From Sipunculus nudus (taxonomy: Eukaryota; Annelida; Sipuncula; Golfingiida; Sipunculidae), in contig CM049307.1 in assembly GCA_026874595.1 (NCBI GenBank), forward strand, positions 43,218,362 to 43,282,361: a stretch of 64,000 nucleotides of DNA. Direction: 5' to 3'. A program made the position numbers and the translations under genes. The number at the start of each line of letters is the position of its first letter. Positions within the stretch are counted from its first letter, which is position 1. Shown one piece after another: positions 1-12,210 of the stretch. The notes below the pieces were generated by a model. That model was not told where the DNA came from. It saw only the letters and a program-made list of their open reading frames with translations, and ran no database searches.

Positions 1-599
1 CCTGTAATACAAGTAGTAGTTTTAGTGTTTAGATAATGTTATCGCTTAGTAATTAAGTGATCAGTGAGGTAAGCAATATATACAGGCCCTTTAAATCATA
101 TTATTAAGATAATACCACTGTAATAGTTATAAAGAGTGAAGGTAAGAAACGAGTGTCAGAGGGCCTTCAGTCGCATAAGTATCAGCTATTTATTCCTGAG
201 CTAACGATAGAATTATACAAACTAGGCTGATGCATACACATACAGTTGACACTGACGAAGCGGTACGTTTTAATAGTGGTGGGCCGATCATCGAGTTTTT
301 TCGAAAGTCAGTCGGTTTGCTACCACTTTCAAGCGCTCGATTACCAAAGGCAACTATCGATTGCATCATACTCATGATTGTTTTTACCAGAATGTCTTTA
401 TGCTATAGGCAAAATTATTCTTGATTACTATAATTATTTAAAATGAAACTTTGAATAGCATATCTTAGTGATAAAAGAAAAATATAAAAAAGGCAAAAAC
501 TTCTTTTCGTCAGGTAGAATTACTAAGACATGCGAGCTGGGTTAAGAGAGTACAGTTTCACAGACAATTGCACATTTCTTTATATTTGTCTGAACCGAT

Positions 600-642
600 T
601 AATAATCGATCATCGATCGGTTTGCCCAAACCGATGATCGAT
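600..642. repeat. near-perfect inverted repeat (hairpin)
   Basis: AATCGATCATCG...GGTTTG is followed after a 3-nt loop by AAACCGATGATCGATT. The arms pair except for an extra ATCG in the left arm. The flanks (GAACCGATTAAT and GGAACCGACT) show a direct repeat of GAACCGA. No surrounding element identified. Confidence 0.75.
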
Positions 643-1809
643 TATGAAAAAGGAACCGACTCCCACCACTACGTTTTAAGCTTGTCGTTGACGCCACACA
701 AGGTTCATTCCTGTAAAGGAGACCCGAACGGCTTACGTCTGATCTGCTGAGCTCTTATTGGTGGACTCATTATTATTCGTGATAAGTAAACCTGGTTTAA
801 TAGACGACTTTACAAGGATATCTTTTAATTAAAACCAGGGTTTGTTTTGAGGACATAGGGCTGGTACGATTTATATGGAAGGATTTTTTCGAAACAACAC
901 ACGCACACACAATGTCATACACATAACATGTTCCTTCGGCAAAACATTTAAATAAATTACTGGTCACAGCGACGTTACAATACAAGTTCTTTTTAATGTT
1001 TCAAAAATGAAAAGATTTACTTACAATTATCAAGACTCCCTTAGATCCAAACGTCTTTTAGAACAAGTTTAATTCCAACCTGGCGTGTTAGTGTAGGTCA
1101 CACTCAATGAAGGTATTTACGTAACCTTATCGCTGAGTGAGGTTAGTTATCTGTGAGGTAAGCAAAATCAATCACTATCAATCATATGAGCAAAACCAAA
1201 AAGCGAGGTTCTACGTGTCAAGTGACAACCTACATTGATAAACACCCGGTCATATGGCGTGGAATCATTGTGACCATGAATTATTTTTCACAGCACACGA
1301 GAAACTATACATATTTTCGATTACTTCATAATGCGACTTTTACATGACATAATAAAATATTGTTACGATACATTGTTTGAAAAAGAACGTAAACAATGGC
1401 CAAAACAAAACAATCGTCCTCAGAAAAAGAGAAAATCTTTACTAGTTGATTGCAACCGCCGACATCACAAGGCAATGTAATATGAATATTAGCTTTAGAC
1501 TTAAATGAATATCAAGTGCAAATCTGTTTGCAAACTTTTCTGGTTGCTCTAACTGTTACTTGGCTACACAGGGAGTATTCAGGGGAAGCCGCAGGAGGGC
1601 TACACCTTCCCCCCCATCCGACTTTGCATAAAACATTGAGAGAAAAAATTCCAGACAGTCATATTAACAAAGAAAATTAAAGCATAAAAGTAGATATAAA
1701 AATATCAGTCATCCGTCAAGATTCATTACTGTACACTTACATATGCAGGTAACAAACTTAAGATCTTATTCTTAATCTTAAAATGATACAAGGATATTGA
1801 AGTAGGCTG

Positions 1810-1811
<2 letters not shown>

Positions 1812-1879
<68 letters not shown>
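1812..1879. repeat. (TA)n microsatellite
   Basis: About 33 uninterrupted TA dinucleotides. Tyr/Ile ORFs crossing it are artefacts. Confidence 0.95.
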
Positions 1880-1881
<2 letters not shown>

Positions 1882-2333
1882 CATGAGCATATTTGCTGTA
1901 CCCTGGTTACGCCCCAGGCTACAATATATACTTTTGACCTTGGCTGGCACGGGGGATCGTCTTGGGAGTGCACGAATAAGGTCGAGGTAAAATATAAATA
2001 GCCCGATGAAGTGCGAATCTGTCACCTATGATTGATATTGTGGCCACAGGCCACAGACCAAGGATTGAAAATCAGCCGTAATGGAGATCTTAAGCAAATA
2101 ACTTAACATCTGGGCAGTGATATCTATTCACGAAAACAAAACCATGGGTGGATGCCATGCAGATACGATTACAGATGACGCCATCAGTCTTGAGTATGAG
2201 ATGGAGGTATCAAAGATCTATGGACATGAACAGTTTCAGTCTAATACATTAAACTAATCCTGAGAAATGGTCTGTTATCACTATGACACCCAGATTCAAA
2301 CTGCAGGAAAAGGCTTGCAGGTAGCGCCACAAG

Positions 2334-2366
2334 TTTTTTTTTTTTTTTTTTTTTGGGGGGGGGGGC
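2334..2366. repeat. poly-T tract followed directly by poly-G tract
   Basis: About 20 T are followed immediately by about 11 G in the plus strand. This is a compound mononucleotide tract with no associated retroelement that I recognise. Confidence 0.9.
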
Positions 2367-3100
2367 ACTTTTTACACAGACCTGCCTACAATGCTCTTCA
2401 GTAAATTGCAGATAAAAAAAGCACTGGTTATATTTAGATTTGAAATTAGGCCATGAACCTGTGATTAAACACCAAAGTCCATATTCGTTGTATATGTTGC
2501 ACAGATAATGCACGTATACACAAGAAATTAGTCGTGTATCGGTGACATTTTCACAGGCACATTGGGTGGGATTGCCGAACTGCGCAGGATCGGTTTCGCA
2601 ATAGTTCGACTTTGTAAGTCAGGGTTTGTGGGCACCGAGAATTAAGCCCACAATGCACAGGGGCTCCTAAATACACACATGTATCAATGTAATAAGAGGA
2701 TAATGCAGTCCGTTCAATTATTTCGGATAAGAATTGTTTCAAGGCAAATAATATAAGTATGCTTCTTGATTCCGGCGATTCAGCATTGAAGCAGATAACA
2801 CAGATGCCTTTATCTGTTTTGATGCTTGTATTAAGCAGACAGACAGTGAAAAGGCCATAACGGTCTAGTTATATGTTTTCTGACCCAACCTGCTGCCAAT
2901 TGAAGACGTTTTTAGTTTTTAAGAGATTACATGTTTTGGGGTTTTCCATGTTACAAAAAGAGATTCTTGATACATAGCTAATACATCAGCAATGTATTGT
3001 TTTAAAGTGACAAAAAGAAACAGAAGACCAAGGCGTCAAGCGTTTTGTTGGTCGACAGAGCAGAGAGCGGGCAGCTGGGGGACGCGGGTCGTCGTGCTTA

Positions 3101-3132
3101 ACTAGGGACCCATGGGTCTCGACGCTCGGCTG
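3101..3132 (+). repeat. diverged HT-element head
   Basis: ACTAGGGACCCATGGGTCT...GACGCTCGGCTG matches the shared head found at ten other places. This is the most diverged copy. Confidence 0.6.
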
Positions 3133-3905
3133 TCTATAAGGATATTTTTAAATTAATTTTCCAGAAAGAGTCATGTGACCTTAACCAATAACCTTGTGAC
3201 CAAAAAAATCTTATTATCCTTGAACTTGCTGCATTTAGATTATTGTAACAATCTTTTAAACAAGGGACCGAAGGGTCACTGTTCTCAGCTGAAGTTGACC
3301 TTGAAGATAAAAATCTAAAATTATATCAAATGGAGATAAAGAGTAAGAGGAAGAGATAATATTGGCTATGGATGGTTTATATGATAGGTTTGTATTGATA
3401 AGCAAGAAATTGTTGCAAATAATATTTTGTGACCTGACCGTGTGTTTCCTTATGTTGAAACGGAATCATGTGAGCAGTTTGTGAACAAATGATCTGAAAT
3501 ATTATCATGATCATTAGGTGACATTTTGATTAATTGTTGACATTTCAGTAGTTTACACATTTGTTCAACTGAATCTATTTTTTATAATATATATCATTAA
3601 ATATATTTATTCCCCACCAAACCCCCCCCCCCCCAACCCAACCCCCCGCGCTTTAAGAAAAGTCCTTCCATCTTCAGCAGCATATACTGACATTTGGCAA
3701 GTGATTTTTTGTTTCTTCCATCTATCAACTTGAAAAACAATTTTTTTCACCAAATATTGTGGCCAATAAAGAGAATCACTCTTACGAAAAGGGGATGAAT
3801 TTATACTATAAAAATGGCAAAGGTAGGTGGCGCCTGCTGTCTGGTTGACGAGAAAACTCTCCACGTAAAAGTACATGCCAAATTGGAGACCAACACATTG
3901 AAAGA

Positions 3906-4600
3906 ATCCTCAGATATGAGCAATTTTCATTTAAAACAAATATACAGGTGGACGTAATGACAAAACGATTGCAGATGGCGCCACTAGTTGCGTACATGAT
4001 GAAGGAATCCAAGATCTATAGATATGCACAATTTCAGGCAAATAGGGCAAACCATCCTCAGAAAAGGGCATTAATTAATTCTACAAAAACGGAAAGGTAG
4101 CTGGCGCCACCTGTCTGGTTAAAGAAAACTTTCAAAGATGGACATGCCAAATTTCGGACCAATACCTGGAACCACTCCAGAGATAAAAGCTATTTTCACG
4201 AAAAACATATGTACAGATGGACGCTTCGGCAAAACGATTGCAGATGGCGCCACTGTCTTAAATACAAGATGGAGGTATCCAAGATCAATGTACAGGCACA
4301 ATTTCGGCCCAATCTGTCAATATGTTTTAGACTTATAATGCTCACAGTACTGTCAAGCATTGATGGGGTATTAAAAGGCACGAAAACAAGAGAAAGACAG
4401 AAGTTAGCGCCACCTGTCTTCCACAAAAGACAAAGCTACTTAAGAACTTTGGTCAATTTGATTTTTTGGACGAGTGCATGCATCCCTTATTGAGATATTT
4501 ATGATTTAGTGTGATTTTAACCATATATGGCAAGTCAAGGTCAAGTTCACTCTCATAGGAAAGGTCATGACCCCAATTTAAATATACATCATCCCATTAC
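3906..4600 (+). repeat. F3 dispersed repeat, several degenerate sub-units (copy A)
   Basis: Sub-units share GCAGATGGCGCCACT, CTGGCGCCACCTGTCTGG, GGAATCCAAGATCTATAG-like and CACAATTTCGG-like blocks at about 130-150-bp spacing. They are followed by AAGGTCAAGTTCACTCTC and CATGACCCCAATTTAAATAT. Related sequence recurs at 11440-12000. The equivalent stretch in copy B is 14751-15445. Confidence 0.7.
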
Positions 4601-4694
4601 CCATATCTATGTATATGCATAATATGAAAGAAATCTGTCCTTTAGTTTTTTACTTATAATGCTCACAGTACTGTTAACCCATACAAAAATATAT

Positions 4695-4925
4695 ATGGAG
4701 TCACCCACTGGAGCTGCCCATGTGCTGCACATGCGTAGCTCAGTGGGCTGCACAGGGGAAATTTACCATGCAAATGAGGGAGCTGCCCACTGGCAGCTTT
4801 GCCATATATGGGCAGGTCTTCCAGTGGGCAGCTCAATGGGTGCCTACTGAGCGGCCCTCTGAGCATGGATAGCTCAGTGGGCTGCACATGGGCTGCACAC
4901 AGGTAGGTCAATCAGTGGGCTCACT
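4695..4925. repeat. degenerate GCTGCCCAC/CAGTGGGC repeat (copy A)
   Basis: GAGCTGCCCACTGG and its complement CAGTGGGC recur about ten times with irregular spacing in both orientations, as a low-order satellite-like patch. Equivalent patch in copy B at 15540-15770. A shorter related patch is at 11295-11430 (22147-22282). Confidence 0.65.
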
Positions 4926-7860
4926 TTGAGCCCCACACTGTTCTAGATCAGATGACATTATAGGCAGTTCACACCATGTTAAGGTTGTCTATACCTTGCA
5001 CCCCTGTGTTTACAGCACATGAAGTTAAGCCGAAGCTGTTAAATGATCGAATACTCAATTTCGTATACCAATGGACAATTGTATTGACAGGTCTTTCTCT
5101 ACAGTTATTCTTTATCTTAAAAAGATTCTTTTCAATTTTACTTGCAGCATGATAAATATATTGCTATTGCTATGTGCCTGCCTTGAAAAAAGTTATGTAA
5201 AGGCAATTGTATCCTGCTTATAGTCCTTAGGATTAACTCAAGAACATCAGAAGTACCACATCATACAAACAGAAATAATATTAGTTTAGACAATTTGCAT
5301 TTGCAAATGCATGAAGTGCCCCACATAGCACAAGTCTAATTAAAACTTCAGAATGATTAAGATAGTCGGCTGACCTTATTTCTAAAATGAACTTGATCAA
5401 GTTGAGCTAATCGTAGAAAATGTTCTTTTCTCAGAATTAATAAAAAAAAATAAAATAAAAAATTTACTTTAAAATTATCACACATGTTGTTTTCATTTGT
5501 TATATTTTCGCATATTTTAAGAGGTGCAGACCAGACCACTTTGACCAGTTTGGTCCACAATTTTGGGCTGGACTGGCAACACTAAACCCAAGCGACTATC
5601 CTTGGAACGTACTAGTCTGGACCTTCCCACAACATCCCTTTTGAACTAATTAATAGGCTTGTACTTTGGCTGAATATGTTATATATGTTATGTTTCAACC
5701 TGTAGAACTTGAACAGTGTGCTTGTGTTTTGTTGGGAGCTTCTAATAAACACTCTTCCACCACAATAAATGTAGTACAATCAATGGCACAAATTATTTTC
5801 CAGCAAGATATCTGATCTATTTTAAACAGAATTTCTGGGCTTATATATGAAGGGAAGGGGGGGGGAGTCAGCCAGTTTATTTTAGTTAATTTTTTTCAGC
5901 TGAGTTTCCTATGGCCTAATAAAATGCCCTAAAATGCAAAAATCTGAAGTGATCGGAAAGATTGATAAAATGAAAATGACTGGACAATATCCCGCAGTTT
6001 ATTCACAGCCTTTTATATTTCAGTGCATATTTATTCTCAGACTATTGTACAAATATATTCCTCTTTATAGAGGTCAAACTCTTTTTACACTGGTTGATAA
6101 CGTGTTACATAAAGCATTTTTTAACAATGGGTGCATGATATTTTGTTATAATAATATGCATTCTTATTCTTTACAGGCATTTCATTGAAATAAATAGGGC
6201 CTACTAATAGGTGTTTTTTCCGTAGATTCTGGTATCAGTATTACAGTGATAAGGCTGTGAGAAGGATGATCTTATTTTAATTACTACGACCAGTGTTGAC
6301 CGCCCATTGTGGCTCTAATGCTTGCTGATTGACTGGATTGGACAAGTCACTAAAAATATATTGTTTTTTAGTTTAAATGTAGAAAATTGTCATTATTTGC
6401 ATTATATGTAAATGATTATGGTCATATTAACACCAATTTCAAGCTATCATCATGGTAATTAAATGAAAAACATAATAGGAATTCAGAAGTACTTGGAAGT
6501 ACTGTTGTGTAAAATATTTAGCTCAGCATCTGAGCTATATATAGTTATGATCAATGTATTTTGATCCATCTGTATATCAGTCTATCTGTTCATCCAATAC
6601 ACAAACACGTTTTGAAACTGTTTGACCTATAAATCTGAAATGTGGCATATTGTTAGATGTTCCCAAGATCTACCAATCTGAAAACTGGGTAACTGCCACT
6701 ATGTTCATTTAAGAAAAAATGACAATCCTCAATTTTCCATTAAAAACCTATTATTACACCAGACGGCCTGATATCAAAACCACTTATCTACTTTTGTTCA
6801 TATTTAGTAGCATAAATATCCCTTTATATATTTCCTACGTATATATGCAAGAAATTAAGTCAATACAACATAATTTCTTGAAGTTATGGGCAAAATATTT
6901 TTCCCCTTACTTGAAAATTGTTCAAGTTAGAGATATTTTTTTCAAGGTATGACTTTATTTAAATAATTTTCCATTTTTTTTTTAGATTTATTAGCATCAA
7001 ATATAAAATCAGTGAATATATATTTAATAAATATATAAATTAACAAATTCTGGTCTAATTTTGATCAGGAATCGAATTGAATTTCGATTGAAAAATTTAG
7101 TAAATTAAATTAAACTTAGGTCATGGCAAATTTTTTCCTGTAACTACTGGTGATTTAATTTTCACAGAATGTTCACATAAAGATATAGTCTGTTATAATT
7201 AAATCTGTAAAATAATATAATAAAAGATAAAAATTAGGCTAGTTATTGAAGTTTTCATGGATGCTAATTATTGCTTCCACTTGTTAAGCTCCAGGCAGGC
7301 CACTTCTGGTCACTAGAGGTCATTAAATACAGTTGTTTTATACCTGATTAAAAATGCTTAACTGCTGTCACAGATGTGTACATCTATTCTCATATACCCC
7401 CCACCCCCACCCCCCGTGTGTTATGTAATAATTGTTATTGTATGAACTGTATTTTCATAAATGTAAAGCTGTTTCCACTCTTCCACTCCAATATAAATGC
7501 CTCTTGAAATCTAGGTGCCATGTTGTGGTAATGTAGCATTTTTTAAAGAAATTGTCTTTTTAAATAATTTTAACATATCAAAATGTAATTAAATCCATTA
7601 GTATGCATAATTTGATAATATATAAAATTCTGAATTATTAATTCTAAATCAAGTTTAATTTTCAGATAGTTATTGTTTTGCAATTTTTTAAATGTATTTT
7701 GAGGTAAAAAAATAGATATATTTATTTGCATAATGTTATTTTACCTTACAAAATGAGGGATAAATGTTGATGCAAATTTAGTATCCTGGATCAATTTATA
7801 TATTCAGATATATTTTTATACTGCGAATACATATAATTTATGAATTTGGAAAAGAATTAT
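4926..7860. other. AT-rich non-coding stretch in copy A
   Basis: No supported gene. It contains a short poly-G tract at about 5858-5867 (longer in copy B) and a diverged F2-like block around 6560-6960 (AATCTGAAATGTGGCATA, GACGGCCTGATATCAAAAC). Equivalent in copy B is 15771-18710. Confidence 0.6.
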
Positions 7861-7865
7861 GTTAA

Positions 7866-8095
7866 ACTAGCTGATAAACCCGGTATACCGGGCTTATTAC
7901 TGGGGTTGGGGAGATATATTAACTGAGATGTGGAATGTTGGCTCATTTTTTATTCTAAATGATAACGAAAATATAGGTTTTCAGCGGGAAACTGTCTCAA
8001 TAAGATATAAATAAATAATTTAACATTTATTTTGTTGCGCTGTGCTCGTGGCACAAAATTCATACCCCGGTATGTTTACCTTGAAGACCTATTCA
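7866..8095 (-). mobile_element. candidate Helitron/HINE-like 3' terminus with palindrome (copy A)
   Basis: Read on the minus strand the end is CCCGGTATACCGGG (perfect 14-bp palindrome at 7879-7892), TTTATCAG, CTAG, then TTT. A second CCCCGGTATG lies at 8063-8073. A hairpin followed by CTAG is the arrangement also seen at the 3' end of the pearl-like element at 12211. Copy B equivalent: palindrome at 18729-18742. Confidence 0.45.
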
Positions 8096-8129
8096 GTGAT
8101 GATGTTTACATTGCAAAACGGAAGGAGAC

Positions 8130-8144
8130 GGGGGGGGGGGGGGG
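8130..8144. repeat. poly-G tract
   Basis: About 14 G; the copy B equivalent at about 18981-18995 is one base longer. This produces the Pro-run in an artefactual minus-strand ORF. Confidence 0.9.
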
Positions 8145-8817
8145 CATTCCGGTTTTTGATGATATTTGACTGGATTCTATCGTTGGACGTATAAAGATTA
8201 GGTTGATGTGAGGAACACATGAAAGAATTATCAAATGTACGTTGCGAGGAAACTTTTTCTGTAGAAAGAAACAGAAATATGCATACATTTTCATCGTATC
8301 AGACACATTTTGAGGCCTTAAACCCCCGCCACCCCTACCCAACCCAGTTCCTGAAATTCAGACCTTGAATTAGGTCATTAATCCTCCTGGGTTCAACTCT
8401 CCAATTCATAAAGCGAGAAACATGTGTTTTTCTCTTTTACTGACCACGAACGTGTTTGAGAGCCTCGTACAAGTGTGTCGAAATACTCAAATCCCTCACT
8501 GAAAGCAAGCGTTATTCATATGAACAAGTCTGTGGGTGAGTGACCACGATGCACACTTTCCGGTCATTGCCGAAGGCAGTTCGGCTGTGCTCGGTCTAAC
8601 CTAAGTGCAAGTCAGTAAAAACGAAAAAAAATCACTCAAAATTATTTGTACATAAAAAATTACTTATTCTCATATCGCCTTCTAAGAGAATTGATCAGAG
8701 CTAGCTGAACAAACCAGAACTTCCACATGGCAGCAAAAATGGCTGCCTTTCCCTCCAAAATTATTTAAGCCAATCACATTTGTAAAAGACAGACACTGCT
8801 GCCTGCTGAGACAACAG

Positions 8818-9009
8818 GAGCTGCCCACTCACTGCCCACTGTAACAGAAACTAAGTCGGAGCTGCCCACTCGATCACTGCCAACTGAGTCAAACTCTAAG
8901 TTGGAGCTGCCTACTCACTGCCCACTGAGTCAAAATCTAAGTTGGAGCTGCCCACTCACTGCCCACTGAGTCAAAATCTATTAGTTGGAGCTGCCCACTC
9001 ACTGCCCAT
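8818..9009. repeat. minisatellite, 41-46-bp unit, about 4.5 copies (copy A)
   Basis: Unit: GAGCTGCCCACTCACTGCCC then ACTGAGTCAAAATCTAAGTTG. The later units are the most regular. Equivalent in copy B at 19668-19860. It shares the GAGCTGCCCACT word with the patches at 4695 and 11295. Confidence 0.85.
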
Positions 9010-9258
9010 TCCTTAGAGAAAATAATAAACATATTGTAAACTTATATTACTTGACTAAACTTCTCCCAGTCACGCTCTCGTTCAAGCAAGTTTGTGGCAC
9101 TTGTGGCACACAGCCACAACACACAAATTCGGTAACTTAGGTAACCATTTTTTATTCTTCTTGTATTAAGTATATGATAAAAATGTCCATACACAGAAAC
9201 TGTCCTAGGTGCCGAGTCGCCAAAGTGGAAATCTGCCATAATTATACCATGGTTTTTG

Positions 9259-9814
9259 TTCTCTCTCTCATTTGAATATAACCAATAACATCCCCCATTC
9301 ATTCCATTGGTCAGATGGGTGAGGTGAACTCCACCCCCTATACTGGCCAATGAAATGAGAGTTTGTTGATTATACCCTGACATATACAAGGACTACATAC
9401 AGTGTAATTATACGTTATCCTGATATCATCTATCTGTGTGTGCTCTTAGCTGACCAAACATCACGGGACCCCCCATTAGTGGTCACCCTGATGAGATCAA
9501 CACCTTTACCCTGATGAGATTAACAGATTAGGATCTGGCCTGTACAAATACGGGACCCAGTGACCATGACTAGGAGATCAGTTCCCAGGCATCATGGAAC
9601 AAAGGCTTGTTATACATGTGTGATATGTCACAAGGTAATGCAGAGGTTTGAATGTATACGAAAGATTAAATTCACAAAATCAGTAAAGTTATAATCATAA
9701 TTAAAATATTCCTATTATTGAGAACAGCTGCAAATGAGAGAGAGAAGCCCATTGAACTCATTTAAGTGTGACATGAAATACAAGAATATACAACCTATCA
9801 TGCCAAATCTTACA
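9259..9814. repeat. 556-bp direct duplication, first member (copy A)
   Basis: From TTCTCTCTCTCATTTGAATA to CATGCCAAATCTTACA it is repeated at 10739-11294 with no difference that I noticed. Copy B members are 20109-20664 and 21591-22146. It holds two ACCCTGATGAGAT repeats near 9486 and 9508. Confidence 0.93.
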
Positions 9815-10338
9815 CTCGCACACCACCCATGATAAAAAAAAGAAAATCAGAATGATTTTCTTTTTTTTTAATACATATATAAAGTCCTTAATGTGAACCT
9901 ATATAAATATGTGTATACCAATGGCTAATTTATATTGTCACATTTATCCCAGAAGAACAAGATTTGGCATGATAAAATACAAGTACATAAATTAATAATC
10001 TAAATGACAACTTATGTGAACATGTCTTTTTTATAAAAAAAAAATATGCAAATTGATATTATAGTACACATTTCTTAAATATTCATAAGCATCAGTTCAT
10101 TGACCGTATAGCATGTGGATGCCCGAGCATCTCACCCTCTGGGGAGACATTATTGTGGTCTTAGTCCCCAGAGGTGCTTCCTCGCTTTCATTTCCCTGCC
10201 TGCTTCCCTCCACAGTGCAGAATACCCTTGCCCTCGGTCTGGGCCTCGTATAATTAAATAATTTTCCAGAAAATTTCCTCCTTCGTAAGTCCATTGCAGT
10301 GGTGCTGATACACAACACAATATAATACACTACAACTC

Positions 10339-10396
<58 letters not shown>

Positions 10397-10738
10397 ATGA
10401 CATGGTTAAACCAATTGTAATTAAAGAAAATTTTAGTCAAACTTATTTCCAACTTGCTTATACATACACCTTGCCAAATCTTATGATTTACATTGAAATC
10501 CAGTCTTTGCTGTATACATCAGCAATCAGACTCGTACATAAAGTTAGTCTCATCTGTACCTTCCACCAGTAAGATCTAATGTTCATGAAAACATCAATAT
10601 ACAATACATAAAGCCTAGTACAAAACAGCAGGAATTACAGTTTATATAAAAAAAGGTGGAATTCAATTTTTAATTTGCTCAAAAATAAAGTAAATTTAAT
10701 AGTTATACATACTGAAGAATCATGTTTACATAATGGGC
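9815..10738. other. spacer between the 556-bp duplicates, with hairpins
   Basis: Contains GAAAATCAGAATGATTTTC flanked by complementary A and T runs (about 9830-9870). CATGCCAAATCTT at 9799 and AAGATTTGGCATG at 9959 form a 13-bp inverted repeat around it. No gene. Equivalent in copy B is 20665-21590. Confidence 0.7.
10342..10392. repeat. (TA)n microsatellite (copy A)
   Basis: About 25 TA units. The copy B counterpart at 21192-21243 is slightly longer, so it is one of the few differences between the two copies. Confidence 0.95.
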
Positions 10739-11294
10739 TTCTCTCTCTCATTTGAATATAACCAATAACATCCCCCATTCATTCCATTGGTCAGATGGGT
10801 GAGGTGAACTCCACCCCCTATACTGGCCAATGAAATGAGAGTTTGTTGATTATACCCTGACATATACAAGGACTACATACAGTGTAATTATACGTTATCC
10901 TGATATCATCTATCTGTGTGTGCTCTTAGCTGACCAAACATCACGGGACCCCCCATTAGTGGTCACCCTGATGAGATCAACACCTTTACCCTGATGAGAT
11001 TAACAGATTAGGATCTGGCCTGTACAAATACGGGACCCAGTGACCATGACTAGGAGATCAGTTCCCAGGCATCATGGAACAAAGGCTTGTTATACATGTG
11101 TGATATGTCACAAGGTAATGCAGAGGTTTGAATGTATACGAAAGATTAAATTCACAAAATCAGTAAAGTTATAATCATAATTAAAATATTCCTATTATTG
11201 AGAACAGCTGCAAATGAGAGAGAGAAGCCCATTGAACTCATTTAAGTGTGACATGAAATACAAGAATATACAACCTATCATGCCAAATCTTACA
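10739..11294. repeat. 556-bp direct duplication, second member (copy A)
   Basis: Same sequence as 9259-9814. Its left end with flank (GGGCTTCTCTCTCTCATTTG at 10735-10754) is the exact reverse complement of CAAATGAGAGAGAGAAGCCC near 11210-11229, a 20-bp perfect inverted repeat with an approximately 455-bp loop. Terminal inverted repeats of a small element are possible. Confidence 0.9.
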
Positions 11295-11439
11295 ATATCT
11301 TGAGCTGCCCACTGAGCTGCCTACTAAAAAATCAGTGGGCAGGAGCTGCACATAGTCCCTGCCCACCAAACAGTGGGTAGCACATGTGTAGCACATGGGT
11401 GGCCCATGGGCTGCCCACTAAATATTTTAGTATGGGAAG

Positions 11440-12050
11440 TGGCAATGATGAGGGTATTAAATGGCACGAAAACAAGAAAGGATAATAGGTAGCACCACCA
11501 GTTTCCGGTACATGATAACATCATCTAAGATCTTCGGTCAAGTTGATTTATGGATCAATCCGTGCAAGATTTCTTGAGATCAAGGTCACGGTCACTCTCC
11601 TAGTGAAGGTCATGACCCCAATTTAAATATACATCATCCTAAAACCTATGTCTGTGTATATGCATAATATGAAAGAAATATGTCCATTAGTTTTTGACTT
11701 ATAATACTCACAGTACTGTTAAGTGGAATTAATGGGGGGTATTATATTAATGGCATGAAAACAAGAGAAGGATAACAGGTGGCGCCACCTTTTTCCGGTA
11801 CATGACAACACTATCTAATATCTTCGGTCAAGTTGATTTCTGGATCAATCCATGCAAGATTTCTTGAGATATTTAAGAATTTGTGTGATTTTCCCCCAAA
11901 ATGGACTTATTCAAGGTCAAGGTCACTCTCCTAGTAGAGGTTATGACTCCATTTTAAATAGGCTTCGTCCTCTTACCCATATCTATGCACATGTAAAATT
12001 TGGTTAAGATCCGTAAAATATTTTTTGGGTTATCGTGTCCAAACGAAATC
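11440..12050 (+). repeat. F3 dispersed repeat, two units (copy A)
   Basis: Two units about 300 bp apart share GGCACGAAAACAAGA, TCTTCGGTCAAGTTGATTT, GATCAATCC(G/A)TGCAAGAT and AAGGTCA(C/A)GGTCAC. Matches 4370-4600. Equivalent in copy B is 22292-22902. Confidence 0.75.
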
Positions 12051-12054
12051 TCTG

Positions 12055-12058
12055 CGGT

Positions 12059-12089
<31 letters not shown>

Positions 12090-12090
12090 G
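12055..12090. repeat. (GGC)n trinucleotide tract (copy A)
   Basis: About eleven GGC/GGA-type units. Copy B equivalent at 22907-22942. It gives a poly-Ala run in a minus-strand ORF that has no other gene-like property. Confidence 0.9.
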
Positions 12091-12164
12091 AGACGGCGCA
12101 ACCGTGCCTAAACCATAGTATCTCCAGACTCTGTCTGACGATACAATGATGCTTACAGGATATA

Positions 12165-12196
12165 ACAAGGGACCCATGGGTCACGGCGCTCAGCTG
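12165..12196 (+). repeat. HT-element head (copy A, first)
   Basis: ACAAGGGACCCATGGGTCA followed by CGGCGCTCAGCTG. Shared head word of a dispersed family. The pearl-like element is inserted 15 bp downstream. Copy B equivalent 23017-23048. Confidence 0.8.
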
Positions 12197-12210
12197 TTAT
12201 ATATGATAAA

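Larger units (their letters stand above)
1..3905. other. AT-rich non-coding region left of the tandem duplication
   Basis: No ORF here has a recognisable domain or convincing splice-site-flanked exon. A short TGAGGTAAGCAA-containing stretch near 67-80 recurs near 1157-1170. 2090-2250 and 3820-3905 carry diverged pieces of the F3 repeat that fills 3906-4600. The rest shows nothing I can name. Confidence 0.6.

Noticed and set aside
1396-1449. Short ORF MAKTKQSSSEKEKIFTS as a first coding exon
   Set aside because: Seventeen codons and then a stop, no donor in frame and no family resemblance.
9042-9389. 115-residue minus-strand ORF (also at 19892-20239)
   Set aside because: Duplicated only because the whole segment is duplicated. 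No domain, half of it lies in a 556-bp repeat, and no splice or translation context.
9480-9560. CTGATGAG words suggesting a hammerhead ribozyme
   Set aside because: Two CCCTGATGAGAT copies occur, but there is no following GAAA core or matching stems, and the strand context does not fold into three helices.
12061-12184. ORF with poly-Ala run from (GGC)n
   Set aside because: The run is a trinucleotide microsatellite and the flanks are F3 repeat sequence.
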